Counted from the first letter of the stretch, positions 1-13,397 are shown. The stretch is DNA of 64,000 nt from Rhodovulum adriaticum (GCF_004345735.1 NZ_SLXL01000009.1:1-64000), one strand, 5' to 3'. Notes: generated from the sequence alone by a model not told the origin. A program made the numbers and translations.

Positions 1-126
1 GGCGGCACCAACCGCGGCAACATGGGGGGTGTCAACGCAACACAATCCCCCCATCAAGGCCAACCCGCATCCGCCAAAATCAATCTGCCGCCGCTGTCGG
101 TGCTATTTCTGATGCCCGAGGCGTAA
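1..126 (+). CDS. glgB: 1,4-alpha-glucan branching enzyme, C-terminal end (partial)
   Basis: Only the last 41 codons are inside the window, open from base 1 and ending at TAA 124-126. The tail begins [10 protein letters not shown] and ends with a hydrophobic strand, LPPLSVLFL. This matches the last all-beta domain of GlgB/GH13 branching enzymes, which usually end in a 'GG(S/T)..GN.GG ... LPPL..L.L' pattern. The enzyme makes alpha-1,6 branches in glycogen in the cytoplasm. glgC starts 19 bases downstream on the same strand, so this is the upstream member of the glycogen operon. Identification rests on this short motif plus the operon context; the catalytic domain is outside the window. Confidence 0.85.
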   Translation, partial: GGTNRGNMGGVNATQSPHQGQPASAKINLPPLSVLFLMPEA

Positions 127-145
127 GAAACGGGGAGGAACCCAG

Positions 146-1411
146 ATGGAAACGCGCTACAGCAGGCTTGCCAGCCGGACCATGGCCTTTGTTCTGGCGG
201 GGGGGCGCGGCAGCCGGCTGAAAGAGTTGACCGACAACCGCGCCAAACCGGCGGTCTATTTCGGCGGCAAGACCCGGATCGTCGATTTCGCCCTGTCCAA
301 TGCGCTGAATTCCGGCATTCGCAAGATGGCGGTCGCGACGCAATACAAGGCGCATTCGCTGATCCGGCATTGCCAGCGGGGCTGGAACTTCTTTCGGGCG
401 GAACGGAACGAATATCTGGACATCCTGCCCGCCAGCCAGCGCGTGGCGGAAAACAAGTGGTACCTGGGCACGGCAGACGCGGTGACCCAGAATATCGACA
501 TCGTGGACAGCTACGATGTCGATTACGTCCTGATCCTGGCGGGCGATCATATCTACAAGATGGATTACGAGGTCATGCTGCGCCAGCATGTCGAAAGCGG
601 TGCGGATGTCACCGTGGGCTGCCTGACCGTCACCCGGGCCGAGGCCAGCGCCTTTGGCGTGATGGCGGTGGACGAGACCGGGCGGATCACCGATTTCGTC
701 GAAAAACCCGCCGATCCGCCCACCATGCCGGGCGATCCCGCGCACTGCCTGGCCTCGATGGGGATCTACGTTTTTGACTGGAAGTTCCTGCGCGATCTGC
801 TGATGCGCGATGCCGAGGATCCGAATTCCCACCACGATTTCGGCGGCGACCTGATCCCGCAGATCGTGAAGAACGGCAAGGCGGTGGCCCATCGGTTCAC
901 CGATTCCTGCGTCAAGGACAGGCCCGATGCGCCCGCCTATTGGCGCGACGTGGGCACGGTGGATGCCTTCTGGAAGGCCAATATCGACCTGACCGATTTC
1001 ACGCCCGATCTGAACCTGTGGGATCGGAACTGGCCGATCTGGACCTATTCGGAATCGGTGCCGCCCGCGAAATTCATCCACGACGAAGAGGACCGGCGCG
1101 GCTCGGCGGTGTCATCTATGGTGTCGGGGGGCTGCATCATCTCGGGGACCGAGGTGCGCAATTCGCTGCTGTTCACCATGGTGCATTCCAATTCCTATTC
1201 CGTGCTCGATCACGCGGTTGTGTTGCCTTATGTCACCGTCGGGCGGCATGCGCGGCTTAGCAACGTGGTGATCGATCGGGGCGTTGTCATTCCGCAGGGC
1301 CTGGTGGTGGGCGAAGACCCGGACGAGGACCGCAAATGGTTCCGCGTCAGCGAGGGCGGCATCACCCTGATCACGCAAAAGATGCTGGATGAAAGGGCGA
1401 AACATCTATGA
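146..1411 (+). CDS. glgC: Glucose-1-phosphate adenylyltransferase (ADP-glucose pyrophosphorylase)
   Basis: 421 aa, normal length for bacterial GlgC. It converts glucose-1-phosphate and ATP to ADP-glucose, the committed step of glycogen synthesis. The nucleotide-binding signature [10 protein letters not shown] lies at residues 16-25, followed by the R-A-K-P-A-V substrate segment (32-37). The GTADAV motif is at about 108-113 and the catalytic Asp of [10 protein letters not shown] at about 132-141. A left-handed beta-helix region follows in the C-terminal third (hexapeptide-like [22 protein letters not shown]). A GGGGAGGAA-type Shine-Dalgarno precedes the ATG. The TGA overlaps the glgA ATG (ATGA at 1408), so translation is probably coupled. 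The enzyme is normally allosterically controlled by glycolytic intermediates; that cannot be read directly here. Confidence 0.97.
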   Translation: METRYSRLASRTMAFVLAGGRGSRLKELTDNRAKPAVYFGGKTRIVDFALSNALNSGIRKMAVATQYKAHSLIRHCQRGWNFFRAERNEYLDILPASQRVAENKWYLGTADAVTQNIDIVDSYDVDYVLILAGDHIYKMDYEVMLRQHVESGADVTVGCLTVTRAEASAFGVMAVDETGRITDFVEKPADPPTMPGDPAHCLASMGIYVFDWKFLRDLLMRDAEDPNSHHDFGGDLIPQIVKNGKAVAHRFTDSCVKDRPDAPAYWRDVGTVDAFWKANIDLTDFTPDLNLWDRNWPIWTYSESVPPAKFIHDEEDRRGSAVSSMVSGGCIISGTEVRNSLLFTMVHSNSYSVLDHAVVLPYVTVGRHARLSNVVIDRGVVIPQGLVVGEDPDEDRKWFRVSEGGITLITQKMLDERAKHL

Positions 1412-2835
1412 TCCGCGTTCTGTCCGTCGCCTCTGAATGTGCGCCGCTGGTGAAAACCGGGGGGCTGGCCGATGTGGTGGGCGCGTTGCCCGCGGCGTTG
1501 ACGACCCAAGGGGTCGATATGCGGGTCTTGTTGCCTGGCTACCCGGCCGTGCGCGCCGCGGCGGCGGATTTCGACTGCGTGTTCGAGATGCCCGACCTGT
1601 TCGGCGGCCCGGCCCGGCTGCTGGCTGGTCAGGCGGCGGGGCTGCAACTGTTCGTGCTGGCCGCACCGCACCTTTATGACCGCGATGGCGGGCCGTATCT
1701 GGACGCGAACGGGCAGGACTGGGCCGATAACGATGCCCGCTTTGCCGCGCTGTCCTGGATGGGTGCCCAGATCGGGGCCGAGGGCGCGGGCGGCTGGCAG
1801 CCCGATGTCGTGCATGCCCATGACTGGCAGGCCGGGCTGACGCCGGTCTACCTGAAGGCCCGTGGCGTGGACCTGCCCACGGTGATGACGGTGCACAACA
1901 TCGCCTTTCACGGGGTGATGCCGGCCGAGCGTATGGCCGATCTGGCGTTGCCCGACTGGGCCTTTCACCCGGACGGGATGGAATATTACGGCCAGGCCTC
2001 GGCGCTGAAGGCGGGGTTGATGTACGCGTGGAAGGTGACGACCGTCAGCCCGACCTATGCCCGCGAACTGACCACGCCCGAATTCGGCGAGGGGCTGGAC
2101 GGTGTCATCCGGGCGCGCGGGGCGGACGTGACGGGCATTCTGAACGGCATCGACGAGGCCGCCTGGAACCCTGCCGCCGATCCCAATATCGCTGCATTCA
2201 AGGTGCCGCGCGGCAAGGTCAAGACCCGCCGCGCGTTGTTGGATGAACTGGGCCTGCCCGAGGGGGATGGCCCCCTGTGCGTCGTGGTATCCCGCATGAC
2301 CGCGCAAAAGGGGCTGGACCTGCTGCTGGAGGCGCTGCCGGGCCTGCTGGCGCGCGGCGGGCGGCTGGCGCTGCTGGGATCGGGCGAACCGGCATTGGAA
2401 GAGGCCTGGCGCGCGGCGGATGCGCGCCACGAGGGCGTCGCGGTGCGCATCGGCTATGACGAGGCGATGTCGCACCGGCTGATTGCGGGGGGGGATGCCA
2501 TCCTTGTCCCCTCGCGGTTCGAGCCTTGCGGCCTGACCCAGCTTTACGGGCTGCGCTATGGCACGGTGCCTGTGGTGGCGCGGACCGGCGGGCTGGCCGA
2601 TACGGTGATCGACGCCAACCCCGCCGCCCTGGCCGCAGGCGTCGCAACAGGCATCCAGTTTGCCCCGGTCACGGCCGGGGCGCTGGCGATGGCGCTGGAC
2701 CGGCTGTGCGATCTGCATGCGCAGCCCACGCTCTTTGCCCGGATGCAGCGCAACGGGATGCGCGCGCCGGTGGGGTGGGGGGACTCGGCCGCGGTCTATG
2801 CCGCGCTATATGCCGGGATGTTGCCCGAAACATGA
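1408..2835 (+). CDS. glgA: Glycogen synthase (ADP-glucose-dependent, GT5)
   Basis: 475 aa, typical for GlgA. It transfers glucose from ADP-glucose to the growing alpha-1,4-glucan chain. The N-terminal KTGGLADV motif (16-23) binds ADP-glucose. The second Rossmann domain carries the SRFEPCG motif at about 369-375, in which Glu and Cys are the conserved active-site residues, followed by a second TGGLADTV. The start overlaps the glgC stop by four bases and the stop overlaps the glgX start by four, placing it centrally in a tightly coupled operon. Confidence 0.97.
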   Translation: MIRVLSVASECAPLVKTGGLADVVGALPAALTTQGVDMRVLLPGYPAVRAAAADFDCVFEMPDLFGGPARLLAGQAAGLQLFVLAAPHLYDRDGGPYLDANGQDWADNDARFAALSWMGAQIGAEGAGGWQPDVVHAHDWQAGLTPVYLKARGVDLPTVMTVHNIAFHGVMPAERMADLALPDWAFHPDGMEYYGQASALKAGLMYAWKVTTVSPTYARELTTPEFGEGLDGVIRARGADVTGILNGIDEAAWNPAADPNIAAFKVPRGKVKTRRALLDELGLPEGDGPLCVVVSRMTAQKGLDLLLEALPGLLARGGRLALLGSGEPALEEAWRAADARHEGVAVRIGYDEAMSHRLIAGGDAILVPSRFEPCGLTQLYGLRYGTVPVVARTGGLADTVIDANPAALAAGVATGIQFAPVTAGALAMALDRLCDLHAQPTLFARMQRNGMRAPVGWGDSAAVYAALYAGMLPET

Positions 2836-4915
2836 CCCTTCCCAGCAAGATGCAGGCCGGGCGGCCCGATCCGCTGGGGGCCCATTTCGATGGCGGGGGG
2901 GTGAACTTCGCCATCTTCTCGGAACATGCCAGCCGCATGATTCTGTGCCTGTTCGATGCAACCGGCCAGCATGAGATCGCCAATTTCGACCTGCCCGAAT
3001 GCACCGAGCATGTCTGGCACGGCTATCTGCCCGGGCTGACGCCGGGCCAACCCTATGGCCATCGCGCCCACGGCCCCTATCGCCCGGACGAGGGGCACCG
3101 ATTCAACCCGCACAAGCTGTTGCTGGACCCCTATGCCCGGCGGATCACCGGGCACCCGATCTGGCACGACGCATTGATGGGCTATGAGGTCGGCGCGCCA
3201 CGCGCGGACCTGAGCTATGACAAGCGCGACAGTGCCCCCTACATGCCGCGCGCCATCGTGGTGGCGCCCAGCTATGACTGGGCCGACGATGCGCCGCCCG
3301 GCACGCCGCTGACCGACACGGTGATCTACGAGGCCCATGTCAAGGGTCTGACCTCCCGTCATCCGCGCGTCCATGCGCCGGGCAAGTACCGCGCGCTGGC
3401 CTCTGACCCGATGCTGGAACATTACGCGCGCCTTGGCATCACCGCGATCGAGTTGTTGCCCATCCATGCCTTTCTGAACGACCGATTCCTGGTCGAAAAG
3501 GGGCTGACGAATTACTGGGGCTACCAGACGCTATCCTATTTCGCCCCCGATCCGCGCTACATGGAAACCGGCGATATATCCGAGTTTCAGCGCATGGTCG
3601 CCCGGCTGCATTCGGCGGGGATCGAGGTGATCCTGGACGTGGTCTACAACCACACCTGCGAGGGCAACGAGATGGGGCCGACCCTGTCGTTCCGGGGCCT
3701 GGACAACGCGTCCTATTATCGGCTGGCCGACGACCGGCGGCATTACGTCAACGACACCGGCACGGGCAACACCCTGAACACGGGTCACCCGATGGTGCTG
3801 CGCATGGTGATGGACAGCTTGCGCTATTGGGTCGAGGTGATGCATGTGGACGGCTTCCGCTTTGATCTGGCGGCCACGCTGGGGCGGATGCCGCACGGGT
3901 TCGATGCCCGCGCCCCGTTCTTTCAGGCGATCCGGCAGGATCCGGTGCTGAACCGGGTGAAGCTGATTGCCGAGCCTTGGGATATCGGTCCCGGCGGCTA
4001 TCAGTTGGGGGCCTTTCCCGCGCCGTTTTCCGAATGGAACGACAAGTTTCGCGACGGCGTGCGCCGGTTCTGGCGCGGCGATCCGGGGCGGGTGCCCGAT
4101 CTGGCGGGGCGGATCACCGGTTCCGCCCAGCAATTCGACCATTCGGGGCGGCCGGCCACGGCCTCGGTGAATTTCGTCACCGCCCATGACGGGTTCACCC
4201 TGGCCGATACGGTCAGCTACCTGTCCAAGCACAACCTCGCCAATGGCGAGGATGGGCGCGACGGGCATAACGCCAACTATTCCGACAATTTCGGGGTGGA
4301 GGGGCCAACCGACGACCTCGCGATCCTGTCGGCTCGCGCGCAGCGGCGGCGCAACATGATGGCCACGCTGATGTTGTCCCAGGGCGTGCCGATGATCCTG
4401 GCGGGCGACGAGATGGGTCATACCCAGCAGGGCAACAACAACGCCTATTGCCAGGACAACGCGACGGCCTGGATCGACTGGCAGACGGTGGACGACGAAT
4501 TCGTGGATTTCACCGCCCGCATGATCGCGTTTCGCAAGGCGCACCCGATCCTGCGGCAGAAACTGTTCCTGCATTCGCGCGAACGGGCCATCGACCGGAT
4601 CGAGGATCTGTTCTGGCGCCGCGCCGATGGCGAACCCATGCGCCGGGCGGATTGGGACGATCCCGACCTGCGCGTGATCGCGGTGGAAATGCGCACCGCG
4701 TCGGGCACCCCGGAATACGCCGATCTGGAATACGCGATCTTTGCGGTGTTCAACGCGGGCGAGGCGGTGACCGTCACCGTCCCCGAGGCGCCAGAGGGGC
4801 AGGGGTGGAGCCTGCACCTGGACAGCTCGCGCCCCGATCTGGCGCCGCAGCCGGTCGGCGGTGCGCTGGACATGCCCGCCGAGGCGGTCGCCGTACTGGT
4901 GCTGGAGCCTGCCGA

Positions 4916-4919
<4 letters not shown>
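2832..4919 (+). CDS. glgX: Glycogen debranching enzyme GlgX (GH13)
   Basis: 695 aa, normal for GlgX/isoamylase-type debranching enzymes, which hydrolyse alpha-1,6 branches of limit dextrins. The open frame continues upstream to 2526, but the ATG at 2832 is chosen because it overlaps the glgA stop (ATGA) and begins the family N-terminus (G-x-P-x-PLGAHFDGGGVNFAIFS, the CBM48 domain). GH13 motifs are clear: DVVYNH (269-274), GFRFDLA with nucleophile Asp345, AEPWD with Glu381, and NFVTAHDGF further on. It pairs functionally with the downstream malQ, which recycles the released maltooligosaccharides. Confidence 0.97.
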
Positions 4920-8429
<3,510 letters not shown>

Positions 8430-8439
8430 CGGGGGCGGC

Positions 8440-8829
8440 TCAGCCCTCGGGATAGGTTTTGCGGCAGGCGGCCAGCCGGCGCGCGGCGCTGCGGGCCAGG
8501 TCTTGGCGCTTGGCCTGCAACGAGGTCAGCTTGCGCCGCTCGGCGCCCAGGTCCACGGCGACGGGACGCTCTCGATAGGTGGTTTCGGAGCGGTTGCACA
8601 GGGTCATGCCCACCCGGTTGTCGTCCAAGGGGGCGCCATAGCAGACCTGCAGGCGCGGGCGGGTGACAGGCTCGCGCTGCAAGGCATATCCGCGCGCAAG
8701 CGTCTGTTCGGTCTCTGCGATCAGCGCGTCCATCACGCGCAGATCGTGCAGCGCGTCGCGTTCGCAGGCCGCGCGCGGGCTGGTGCAGGCAACCAGTGCC
8801 AGGGGCAGTAGGACAAGAATGGCGCGCAT
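8440..8829 (-). CDS. Small uncharacterised lipoprotein
   Basis: 129 aa. The start at 8829 gives a clean lipoprotein signal: MRAILVLLPLALVAC with lipobox L-V-A-C at 12-15, so it should be a membrane-anchored, periplasm-facing lipoprotein. The rest is hydrophilic, Arg-rich and mostly helical, with two internal Cys (VCYGAP, LCNRSE) and a C-terminal RRLAACRKTYP. I do not recognise a characterised family. The frame is open upstream to 8895, but that extension has no signal character. It is divergent from hemF and convergent with pgm; nothing here shows a functional link to either. Confidence 0.75.
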   Translation of the reverse strand: MRAILVLLPLALVACTSPRAACERDALHDLRVMDALIAETEQTLARGYALQREPVTRPRLQVCYGAPLDDNRVGMTLCNRSETTYRERPVAVDLGAERRKLTSLQAKRQDLARSAARRLAACRKTYPEG

Positions 8830-8953
8830 CGGAAACTCCGGTCGTGACGGGGCGCAGGATACCCGCCCTGCGGCGTCGCGCCAACACTGCGGCACAGTGG
8901 CACAGCCCGGGCAAAGCTGCTAGGCCAAGGGCGGGAGACAGGGAGACACGCCG

Positions 8954-9847
8954 ATGACCGAACAGTTCGACCAGCACAAGACGCGGGCCAGTGCCTGGTT
9001 CCGCAGCCTGCGCGACGATATCGTTGCCGCCTTTGAGGGGCTGGAGGACGCGCAGCGCACCGGCCCCTGTGCCGACCGCCCCGCCGGGCGGTTCGAGCTG
9101 CGCGAAACACAGCGCAAGGCCGAGGACGGGTCGGACGCGGGCGGCGGGTTGATGAGCGTGATGCGCGGCGGTCGGGTGTTCGAAAAGGTCGGTGTGAACG
9201 TGTCCACCGTGCACGGGGTGCTGGGTAAGCGGGCGCAGGCGGCGATGGCCGCGCGCAAGGATTTCCCCGGCATGTCGGACGACCCCCGCTTCTGGGCCAG
9301 CGGCATCAGCCTTGTCGCCCATATGCAGAACCCCAACACCCCTGCGGTGCATCTGAACACGCGGATGTTCTGGACGCCCCATGGCTGGTGGTTCGGGGGC
9401 GGCACCGACCTGAACCCGTGCCTGCCGTTCGAACAGGATACGGCAGACTTCCACGCCGTGTTGCGGGATCATTGCGACCGCCACGACCACAGCTACTATC
9501 CCCGGTTCAAGGCCTGGGCGGACGAGTATTTCTTTGTGCCCCATCGCGGGCGGGCGCGGGGCGTCGGCGGCATCTTTTTCGACGATCACAATACCGGCGA
9601 CTGGGAGGCGGATTTCGCCTTTGTCAGCGATGTCGGCCGGGCGTTTCTGCCGGCCTTCGTGCCGCTGGTCGAACGCCGCCGCGATCTGCCCTGGGGCGAG
9701 GATGAGCGCGCCGCGCAACTGGCGCATCGCGGCCTCTATGCCGAATACAACCTGATCTATGACCGGGGCATCAAATTCGGGCTGGAAACCGGCCACGACA
9801 TCGACGCCATCATGATGAGCATGCCGCCGCTTGCCAGTTGGCCCTGA
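8954..9847 (+). CDS. hemF: Oxygen-dependent coproporphyrinogen III oxidase
   Basis: 297 aa, normal for HemF. It oxidatively decarboxylates coproporphyrinogen III to protoporphyrinogen IX using O2. Family signatures are abundant: FEKVGVNVSTVHG (80s), a HLNTRMF segment, WWFGGGTDLNP, the CDRHDHSYYPRFK stretch, RGVGGIFFDD and AEYNLIYDRG(I/T)KFGL, with MSMPPLASWP at the end. The Shine-Dalgarno GGGAGA is 8-9 bases upstream. hemE and hemC are elsewhere in this window (57.7-59.8 kb), so heme genes are dispersed. An oxygen-independent HemN would be expected elsewhere in a facultative or phototrophic organism. Confidence 0.97.
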   Translation: MTEQFDQHKTRASAWFRSLRDDIVAAFEGLEDAQRTGPCADRPAGRFELRETQRKAEDGSDAGGGLMSVMRGGRVFEKVGVNVSTVHGVLGKRAQAAMAARKDFPGMSDDPRFWASGISLVAHMQNPNTPAVHLNTRMFWTPHGWWFGGGTDLNPCLPFEQDTADFHAVLRDHCDRHDHSYYPRFKAWADEYFFVPHRGRARGVGGIFFDDHNTGDWEADFAFVSDVGRAFLPAFVPLVERRRDLPWGEDERAAQLAHRGLYAEYNLIYDRGIKFGLETGHDIDAIMMSMPPLASWP

Positions 9848-10192
9848 GCGCGCAGCATCCCCCCAACAAGAGCGAAAAACGACATTCATTGTCGCTATTG
9901 GGCGTCCAACGGTTGGATTCCGCGGGGCACTGACCTATGGTCCCGGCGTAATCATGGGGAAGCATACGACATTCACCGGCCATCATGCCGGGACGCACCG
10001 GCGCCACCGTTTCGGTGCGGGTGCAAATCGCCGCGCCCGGCGTGGCGGGGTGTCGGTCGTTACCCGTGATGCATCCCGGCACCTTCCAGGTCGGGACCAC
10101 AGATTGAACTGCGTCTTTCCGCGGACGGGCATCGCCAGTGTGGCGGTGCCGGTTTCCCGCGGGGGCGCCAAAGCTGCCCAAAGGAGTATCCG
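9848..10192. promoter_or_regulatory. Upstream region of the quaternary amine transporter, with two inverted repeats
   Basis: This 345-base stretch holds no credible gene. Two short inverted repeats stand out: CGACA-N5-TGTCG at 9880-9894 and TCCAAC-G-GTTGGA at 9905-9917. A weak sigma70-like pair, TTGGAT (9913-9918) and TATGGT (9936-9941), has 17-base spacing; its -35 overlaps the second repeat, which is the usual geometry for a repressor operator. A 7-bp hairpin (CGCACCG 9994-10000 with CGGTGCG 10013-10019) lies in the presumed leader. The Shine-Dalgarno AAAGGAG precedes the ATG at 10193. Promoter and operator assignment is inference from pattern only. Confidence 0.4.
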
Positions 10193-11164
10193 ATGAAACA
10201 GATCACCGCTGTAAGCGCCCTGGCATGTGCCCTGGCCATTCCCGCCACCGCGCAGGCCGATTGCGGCGAGGTGTCGATTGCCGAAATGAACTGGGCCTCG
10301 GCCTCGGTCGTGACCGCGGTCGAAAAGTTCCTGCTGGAACAGGGCTATGGCTGCACGGTCAAGACGGTGCCCTCTGATACCGTTCCCGCCGTGACCTCGA
10401 TTGCCGAGAATGGCGAGCCGGACACCGTGTCCGAAATGTGGGTGAACTCCACCGGCGAGGTCTATTCCAAGCTGAAAGAGCAGGGCAAGATCGAGGAGCT
10501 GGGCAAGATCCTGAACCCCGGCGGCGTCGAGGGCTGGTGGATCCCCTCCTACCTGGCTGAGGAACACCCCGAGCTGACCACGATCGAGGGCATCCTGGCC
10601 AATCCCGAACTGGTGGGCGGCACCTTCAACAACTGCCCCGATGGCTGGGGCTGCCGCATCGTCAACGACAACCTGATCCCGGCGCTTGGCCTGGAAGAGG
10701 CGGGGATCGAAATCTTCAACCACGGCTCGGGCGAGACGCTGGCCACCTCCATGGCCTCGGCCTACGAGAACGAGGAACCGTGGTTCGGCTACTACTGGGC
10801 GCCGACCGCGCTGCTGGGCAAGTACGACATGGTGTCGGTCGACCTGGGCGAATACGACGCCGAGGCGCATGAGGCCAACCAGACGCCCAACAATCCCGAC
10901 CCGAAACCGTCGGCCTTCCCGGCGGCGCCGGTTCTGACCGTCGTCACCACCGATTTCGCCGAGCGTGAACCGGAAGTGGCCGATTTCCTGAGCAAGATCA
11001 GCTTCGACGTGGACGCCATGAACGGTGTCGTGGCCTGGATGGATGAAAACGGCGCCTCGCCGGAAGAGGGCGCCGTCTACTTCCTGACCTCGCACCCGGA
11101 TGTCTGGTCGGGCTGGCTGAACGACGCGGCGCGCGAAAAGCTGGCCGCTCTGCTGAACCAGTAA
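10193..11164 (+). CDS. ABC transporter substrate-binding protein, glycine betaine/proline type (OpuAC family)
   Basis: 323 aa with a Sec signal peptide (cleavage likely after A-Q-A at 22). It resembles ProX/OpuAC periplasmic binding proteins for quaternary amines: an early AEMNWASASV strand, several Trp residues suited to a cation-pi cage (W34, EMWVNST, GGVEGWWIPS, EPWFGYYWAP), and a NNCPDGWGCR segment with two Cys that could form a disulfide. The following two genes encode the matching permease and ATPase. The ligand is uncertain: glycine betaine, choline, proline betaine and trimethylamine N-oxide importers of marine Rhodobacterales (such as TmoXVW) share this architecture, but no tmm/tdm genes lie alongside to favour TMAO. 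Confidence 0.88.
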   Translation: MKQITAVSALACALAIPATAQADCGEVSIAEMNWASASVVTAVEKFLLEQGYGCTVKTVPSDTVPAVTSIAENGEPDTVSEMWVNSTGEVYSKLKEQGKIEELGKILNPGGVEGWWIPSYLAEEHPELTTIEGILANPELVGGTFNNCPDGWGCRIVNDNLIPALGLEEAGIEIFNHGSGETLATSMASAYENEEPWFGYYWAPTALLGKYDMVSVDLGEYDAEAHEANQTPNNPDPKPSAFPAAPVLTVVTTDFAEREPEVADFLSKISFDVDAMNGVVAWMDENGASPEEGAVYFLTSHPDVWSGWLNDAAREKLAALLNQ

Positions 11165-11182
11165 GCGCGACCCTGGTCGCCG

Positions 11183-11217
11183 GACGGGCCTGCCCTTGCG
11201 GGCCCGTCTTCGTTTTT
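11183..11217 (+). terminator. Hairpin between binding-protein gene and permease gene
   Basis: GACGGGCC (11183-11190) pairs perfectly with GGCCCGTC (11201-11208) around a 10-base loop and is followed by a T-rich TTCGTTTTT. It lies 18 bases after the binding-protein stop and 38 bases before the permease start. Such intra-operon hairpins commonly act as attenuators or mRNA 3'-end protectors, allowing more binding protein than membrane components. The stem and T-run are seen; the role is inferred. Confidence 0.7.
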
Positions 11218-11254
11218 CGATGGGCGCCAAAGCCCGGAGATGGAGAACCGAAGA

Positions 11255-12289
11255 ATGGCAAGCTACGATTTCTTGTTCGATGGGCTTGGGTTGCGCGAGT
11301 GGTGCGACGCGGGCAGTTCGCAAGCCCCGATGTCGATGGCCGATCTGATCGGCAAGAGCCAGGGCGGGGATGCGCCCGCGCGCTCGATCTGGGACCTGCC
11401 CTTTCCCTCTATGGACGCGCTGAACGATGCCTGTCCGAATTTCCCCCAGGCCCGCGAACTGACCAAGGGTTTGGAAAACGGCTTTCTGTCCATCAAGGAC
11501 GGGCTGAGCCTTTTTCTCGACCCGCTGACCCAGCCGCTGAGCTGGTTCCTGGAGGGCGCGCTGTGGCTGTTCCAGACCGTGCCGTGGTTCGTGATGATCC
11601 CGCTCTTGCTGCTGGTGGTGCAACTGGTGGCGCGCTCTTTCGGGCTGGTGCTGTTCGTCGCGGCGTGCATCGGGTTCTTGGCCTTCATTGACCATTATGA
11701 CTACGCGATGCAGACGCTGGCGATCATCTTTGTCTGCGCGTTCCTATGCGTTCTGGTGGGGGTGCCCATCGGCATCGCCATGTCACGCAGCAACACGTTC
11801 CAGAACATCACCATTCCCATTCTGGACATGCTGCAAACCCTGCCGCCCTTCGTCTATCTGATCCCGCTGATCTTCCTGTTCTCGGTGACGGAACCGAAGC
11901 TCTACGGCATCGCGATCATCCTTTATGCCATCGTGCCGGTGATCCGCCTGACCAACCTGGGCATCCGGCTGGTCGACAAAGAGGTGATCGAGGCCGCCGA
12001 CGCCTTTGGCATGACCTCCTGGCAAAAGCTGAAGGGCGTGCAGATCCCGCTGGCGCTGCCCAACATCATGGCGGGCGTCAACCAGACCATCATGATGAGC
12101 CTGGCCATGGTCGTGATCGCCTCGCTGGTGTCGGCCCCGGGCCTGGGCGTGTTGGTGCTGCGCGGTATTCGCAACCTGGAACTGGGCGTGGGCCTGGTGT
12201 CCGGCCTGGGCATCGTGCTGCTGGCCGTGGTGCTGGATCGCGTGACCAAGGCGGCGCTGGCGCGTGTCAACGCCGCGCAGAAACAGTGA
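11255..12289 (+). CDS. ABC transporter permease, glycine betaine/proline type (ProW/OpuAB family)
   Basis: 344 aa inner-membrane permease. An N-terminal cytoplasmic or periplasmic stretch of about 100 residues precedes some six to seven hydrophobic segments. The binding-protein-dependent transport signature (EAA loop) is EAADAFGMTSWQKLKGVQIPLALP, the contact with the ATPase. The start at 11255 is chosen over an in-frame ATG at 11240 because GGAGA (11242-11246) is correctly spaced for 11255 while 11240 has its purines almost touching. It lies between the binding protein and the ATPase and ends 10 bases before the latter. Confidence 0.92.
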   Translation: MASYDFLFDGLGLREWCDAGSSQAPMSMADLIGKSQGGDAPARSIWDLPFPSMDALNDACPNFPQARELTKGLENGFLSIKDGLSLFLDPLTQPLSWFLEGALWLFQTVPWFVMIPLLLLVVQLVARSFGLVLFVAACIGFLAFIDHYDYAMQTLAIIFVCAFLCVLVGVPIGIAMSRSNTFQNITIPILDMLQTLPPFVYLIPLIFLFSVTEPKLYGIAIILYAIVPVIRLTNLGIRLVDKEVIEAADAFGMTSWQKLKGVQIPLALPNIMAGVNQTIMMSLAMVVIASLVSAPGLGVLVLRGIRNLELGVGLVSGLGIVLLAVVLDRVTKAALARVNAAQKQ

Positions 12290-12299
12290 GGGCTGCCCG

Positions 12300-13361
12300 A
12301 TGAGCGAAGATATCAAGGTATCCATCCGCAACCTTTACAAGGTTTTCGGCGCCGAGCCGCAGGCCGCGATGGAGCATGTCCGCGCGGGCATGGACAAGGC
12401 CGACCTGCTGGAAGAGCACGGCCACGTCCTGGGCCTGAAGGACATCAACGTGGACATGCACGCGGGCAAGATCACCGTCATCATGGGCCTGTCCGGGTCG
12501 GGCAAGTCCACGCTGATCCGGCACCTGAACCGGTTGATCGAACCCACGGCCGGCGAGGTCATCGTCAACGGCGAGGACGTGCTGGCCTATAACGAGGAAC
12601 AGCTGCGCCGCCTGCGCCGCGAAAACATGTCGATGGTGTTCCAGAAATTCGCGCTGCTGCCGCACCGCACCGTTCTGGAAAACGCCGGCACGCCGCTAGA
12701 GGTGCGCGGCTACGAACGCCACGAATGGGAAGACGAGGCGCGCAAATGGCTGAACCGCGTCGGGCTGGAGGGGCAGGACAACCAGTTCCCCCACCAGCTG
12801 TCCGGCGGCATGCAACAGCGGGTGGGTATCGCTCGCGCGCTGACCTCTAACGCCGACATCATGCTGATGGACGAGGCGTTTTCCGCGCTGGACCCGCTGA
12901 TCCGCACCGACATGCAGGATCTGCTGCTGGAATTGCAGGAGGAACTGCACAAGACCGTGGTCTTCATCACCCACGACCTGGACGAGGCGCTGAAGCTGGC
13001 CGACCATCTGGTCATCCTCAAGGATGGCGAGATCGTCCAGCAGGGCGAGCCGCAGAGGATCCTGCTGCACCCCAACGATCCCTACATCGTGGACTTCATC
13101 TCGGACATCAACCGCGCCCGCGTGCTGCGCGTCCGCTCGGTCATGCAAAAGACCGACCAGCCCCGGCCCGGCATGGCCGGAGAGGTGGACGCGGACGACA
13201 CGCTGGAATCGGTGATCGCCCTGTCCGAGGGGGATACCGCGCTCAGCTATCGGGTGATGCGCAACGGCCAGCAGGTCGGCATCCTGTCGGTCAAGGAACT
13301 GGTGCGCGCGCTGGTGCCCACCGCCGCGGCCGAGGATGGGATCCGCGCCAAGGCGGGCTGA
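12300..13361 (+). CDS. ABC transporter ATP-binding protein with CBS-like tail, ProV/OpuAA family
   Basis: 353 aa. It energises quaternary amine import. Walker A GLSGSGKST at 63-71, signature LSGGMQQR at 167-174, Walker B ending in Asp191-Glu192, and a switch His in FITHDLDEAL. The N-terminus YKVFGAEPQAA is typical of ProV. After about 285 a single CBS-like region (DADDTLESVIALSEGDTALSYRVMRNGQQVGILSVKELV) follows; in OpuA-type transporters the CBS module senses ionic strength. Last gene of the operon, converging on glpR. Confidence 0.94.
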   Translation: MSEDIKVSIRNLYKVFGAEPQAAMEHVRAGMDKADLLEEHGHVLGLKDINVDMHAGKITVIMGLSGSGKSTLIRHLNRLIEPTAGEVIVNGEDVLAYNEEQLRRLRRENMSMVFQKFALLPHRTVLENAGTPLEVRGYERHEWEDEARKWLNRVGLEGQDNQFPHQLSGGMQQRVGIARALTSNADIMLMDEAFSALDPLIRTDMQDLLLELQEELHKTVVFITHDLDEALKLADHLVILKDGEIVQQGEPQRILLHPNDPYIVDFISDINRARVLRVRSVMQKTDQPRPGMAGEVDADDTLESVIALSEGDTALSYRVMRNGQQVGILSVKELVRALVPTAAAEDGIRAKAG

Positions 13362-13368
13362 CCCCATG

Positions 13369-13395
13369 CCCCGGCCGCGCCTGGTGCGGCCGGGG
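13369..13395. terminator. Hairpin between convergent ATPase gene and glpR
   Basis: CCCCGGCCGC (13369-13378) pairs perfectly with GCGGCCGGGG (13386-13395) over a 7-base loop. It fills the 36-base gap between the ATPase stop and the glpR stop. No strong U-tract follows on either strand, so it may be an intrinsic terminator of modest strength or a 3'-end stabiliser. Confidence 0.55.
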
Positions 13396-13397
13396 CG

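Noticed and set aside
9994-10019. Possible riboswitch in the transporter leader
   Set aside because: Only a single 7-bp hairpin is evident. No conserved core of a known class (cobalamin, glycine, SAM) could be matched by eye.
9831-10196. 121-codon plus-strand frame spanning the hemF end and the transporter leader
   Set aside because: It starts inside hemF, has no ribosome site, and its product is basic and low in structure. The region is better read as regulatory.
10193-13361. Transporter assigned firmly as TMAO-specific TmoXVW
   Set aside because: Family and order fit, but the trimethylamine catabolic genes are absent and ligand-specific residues cannot be settled from the sequence alone.
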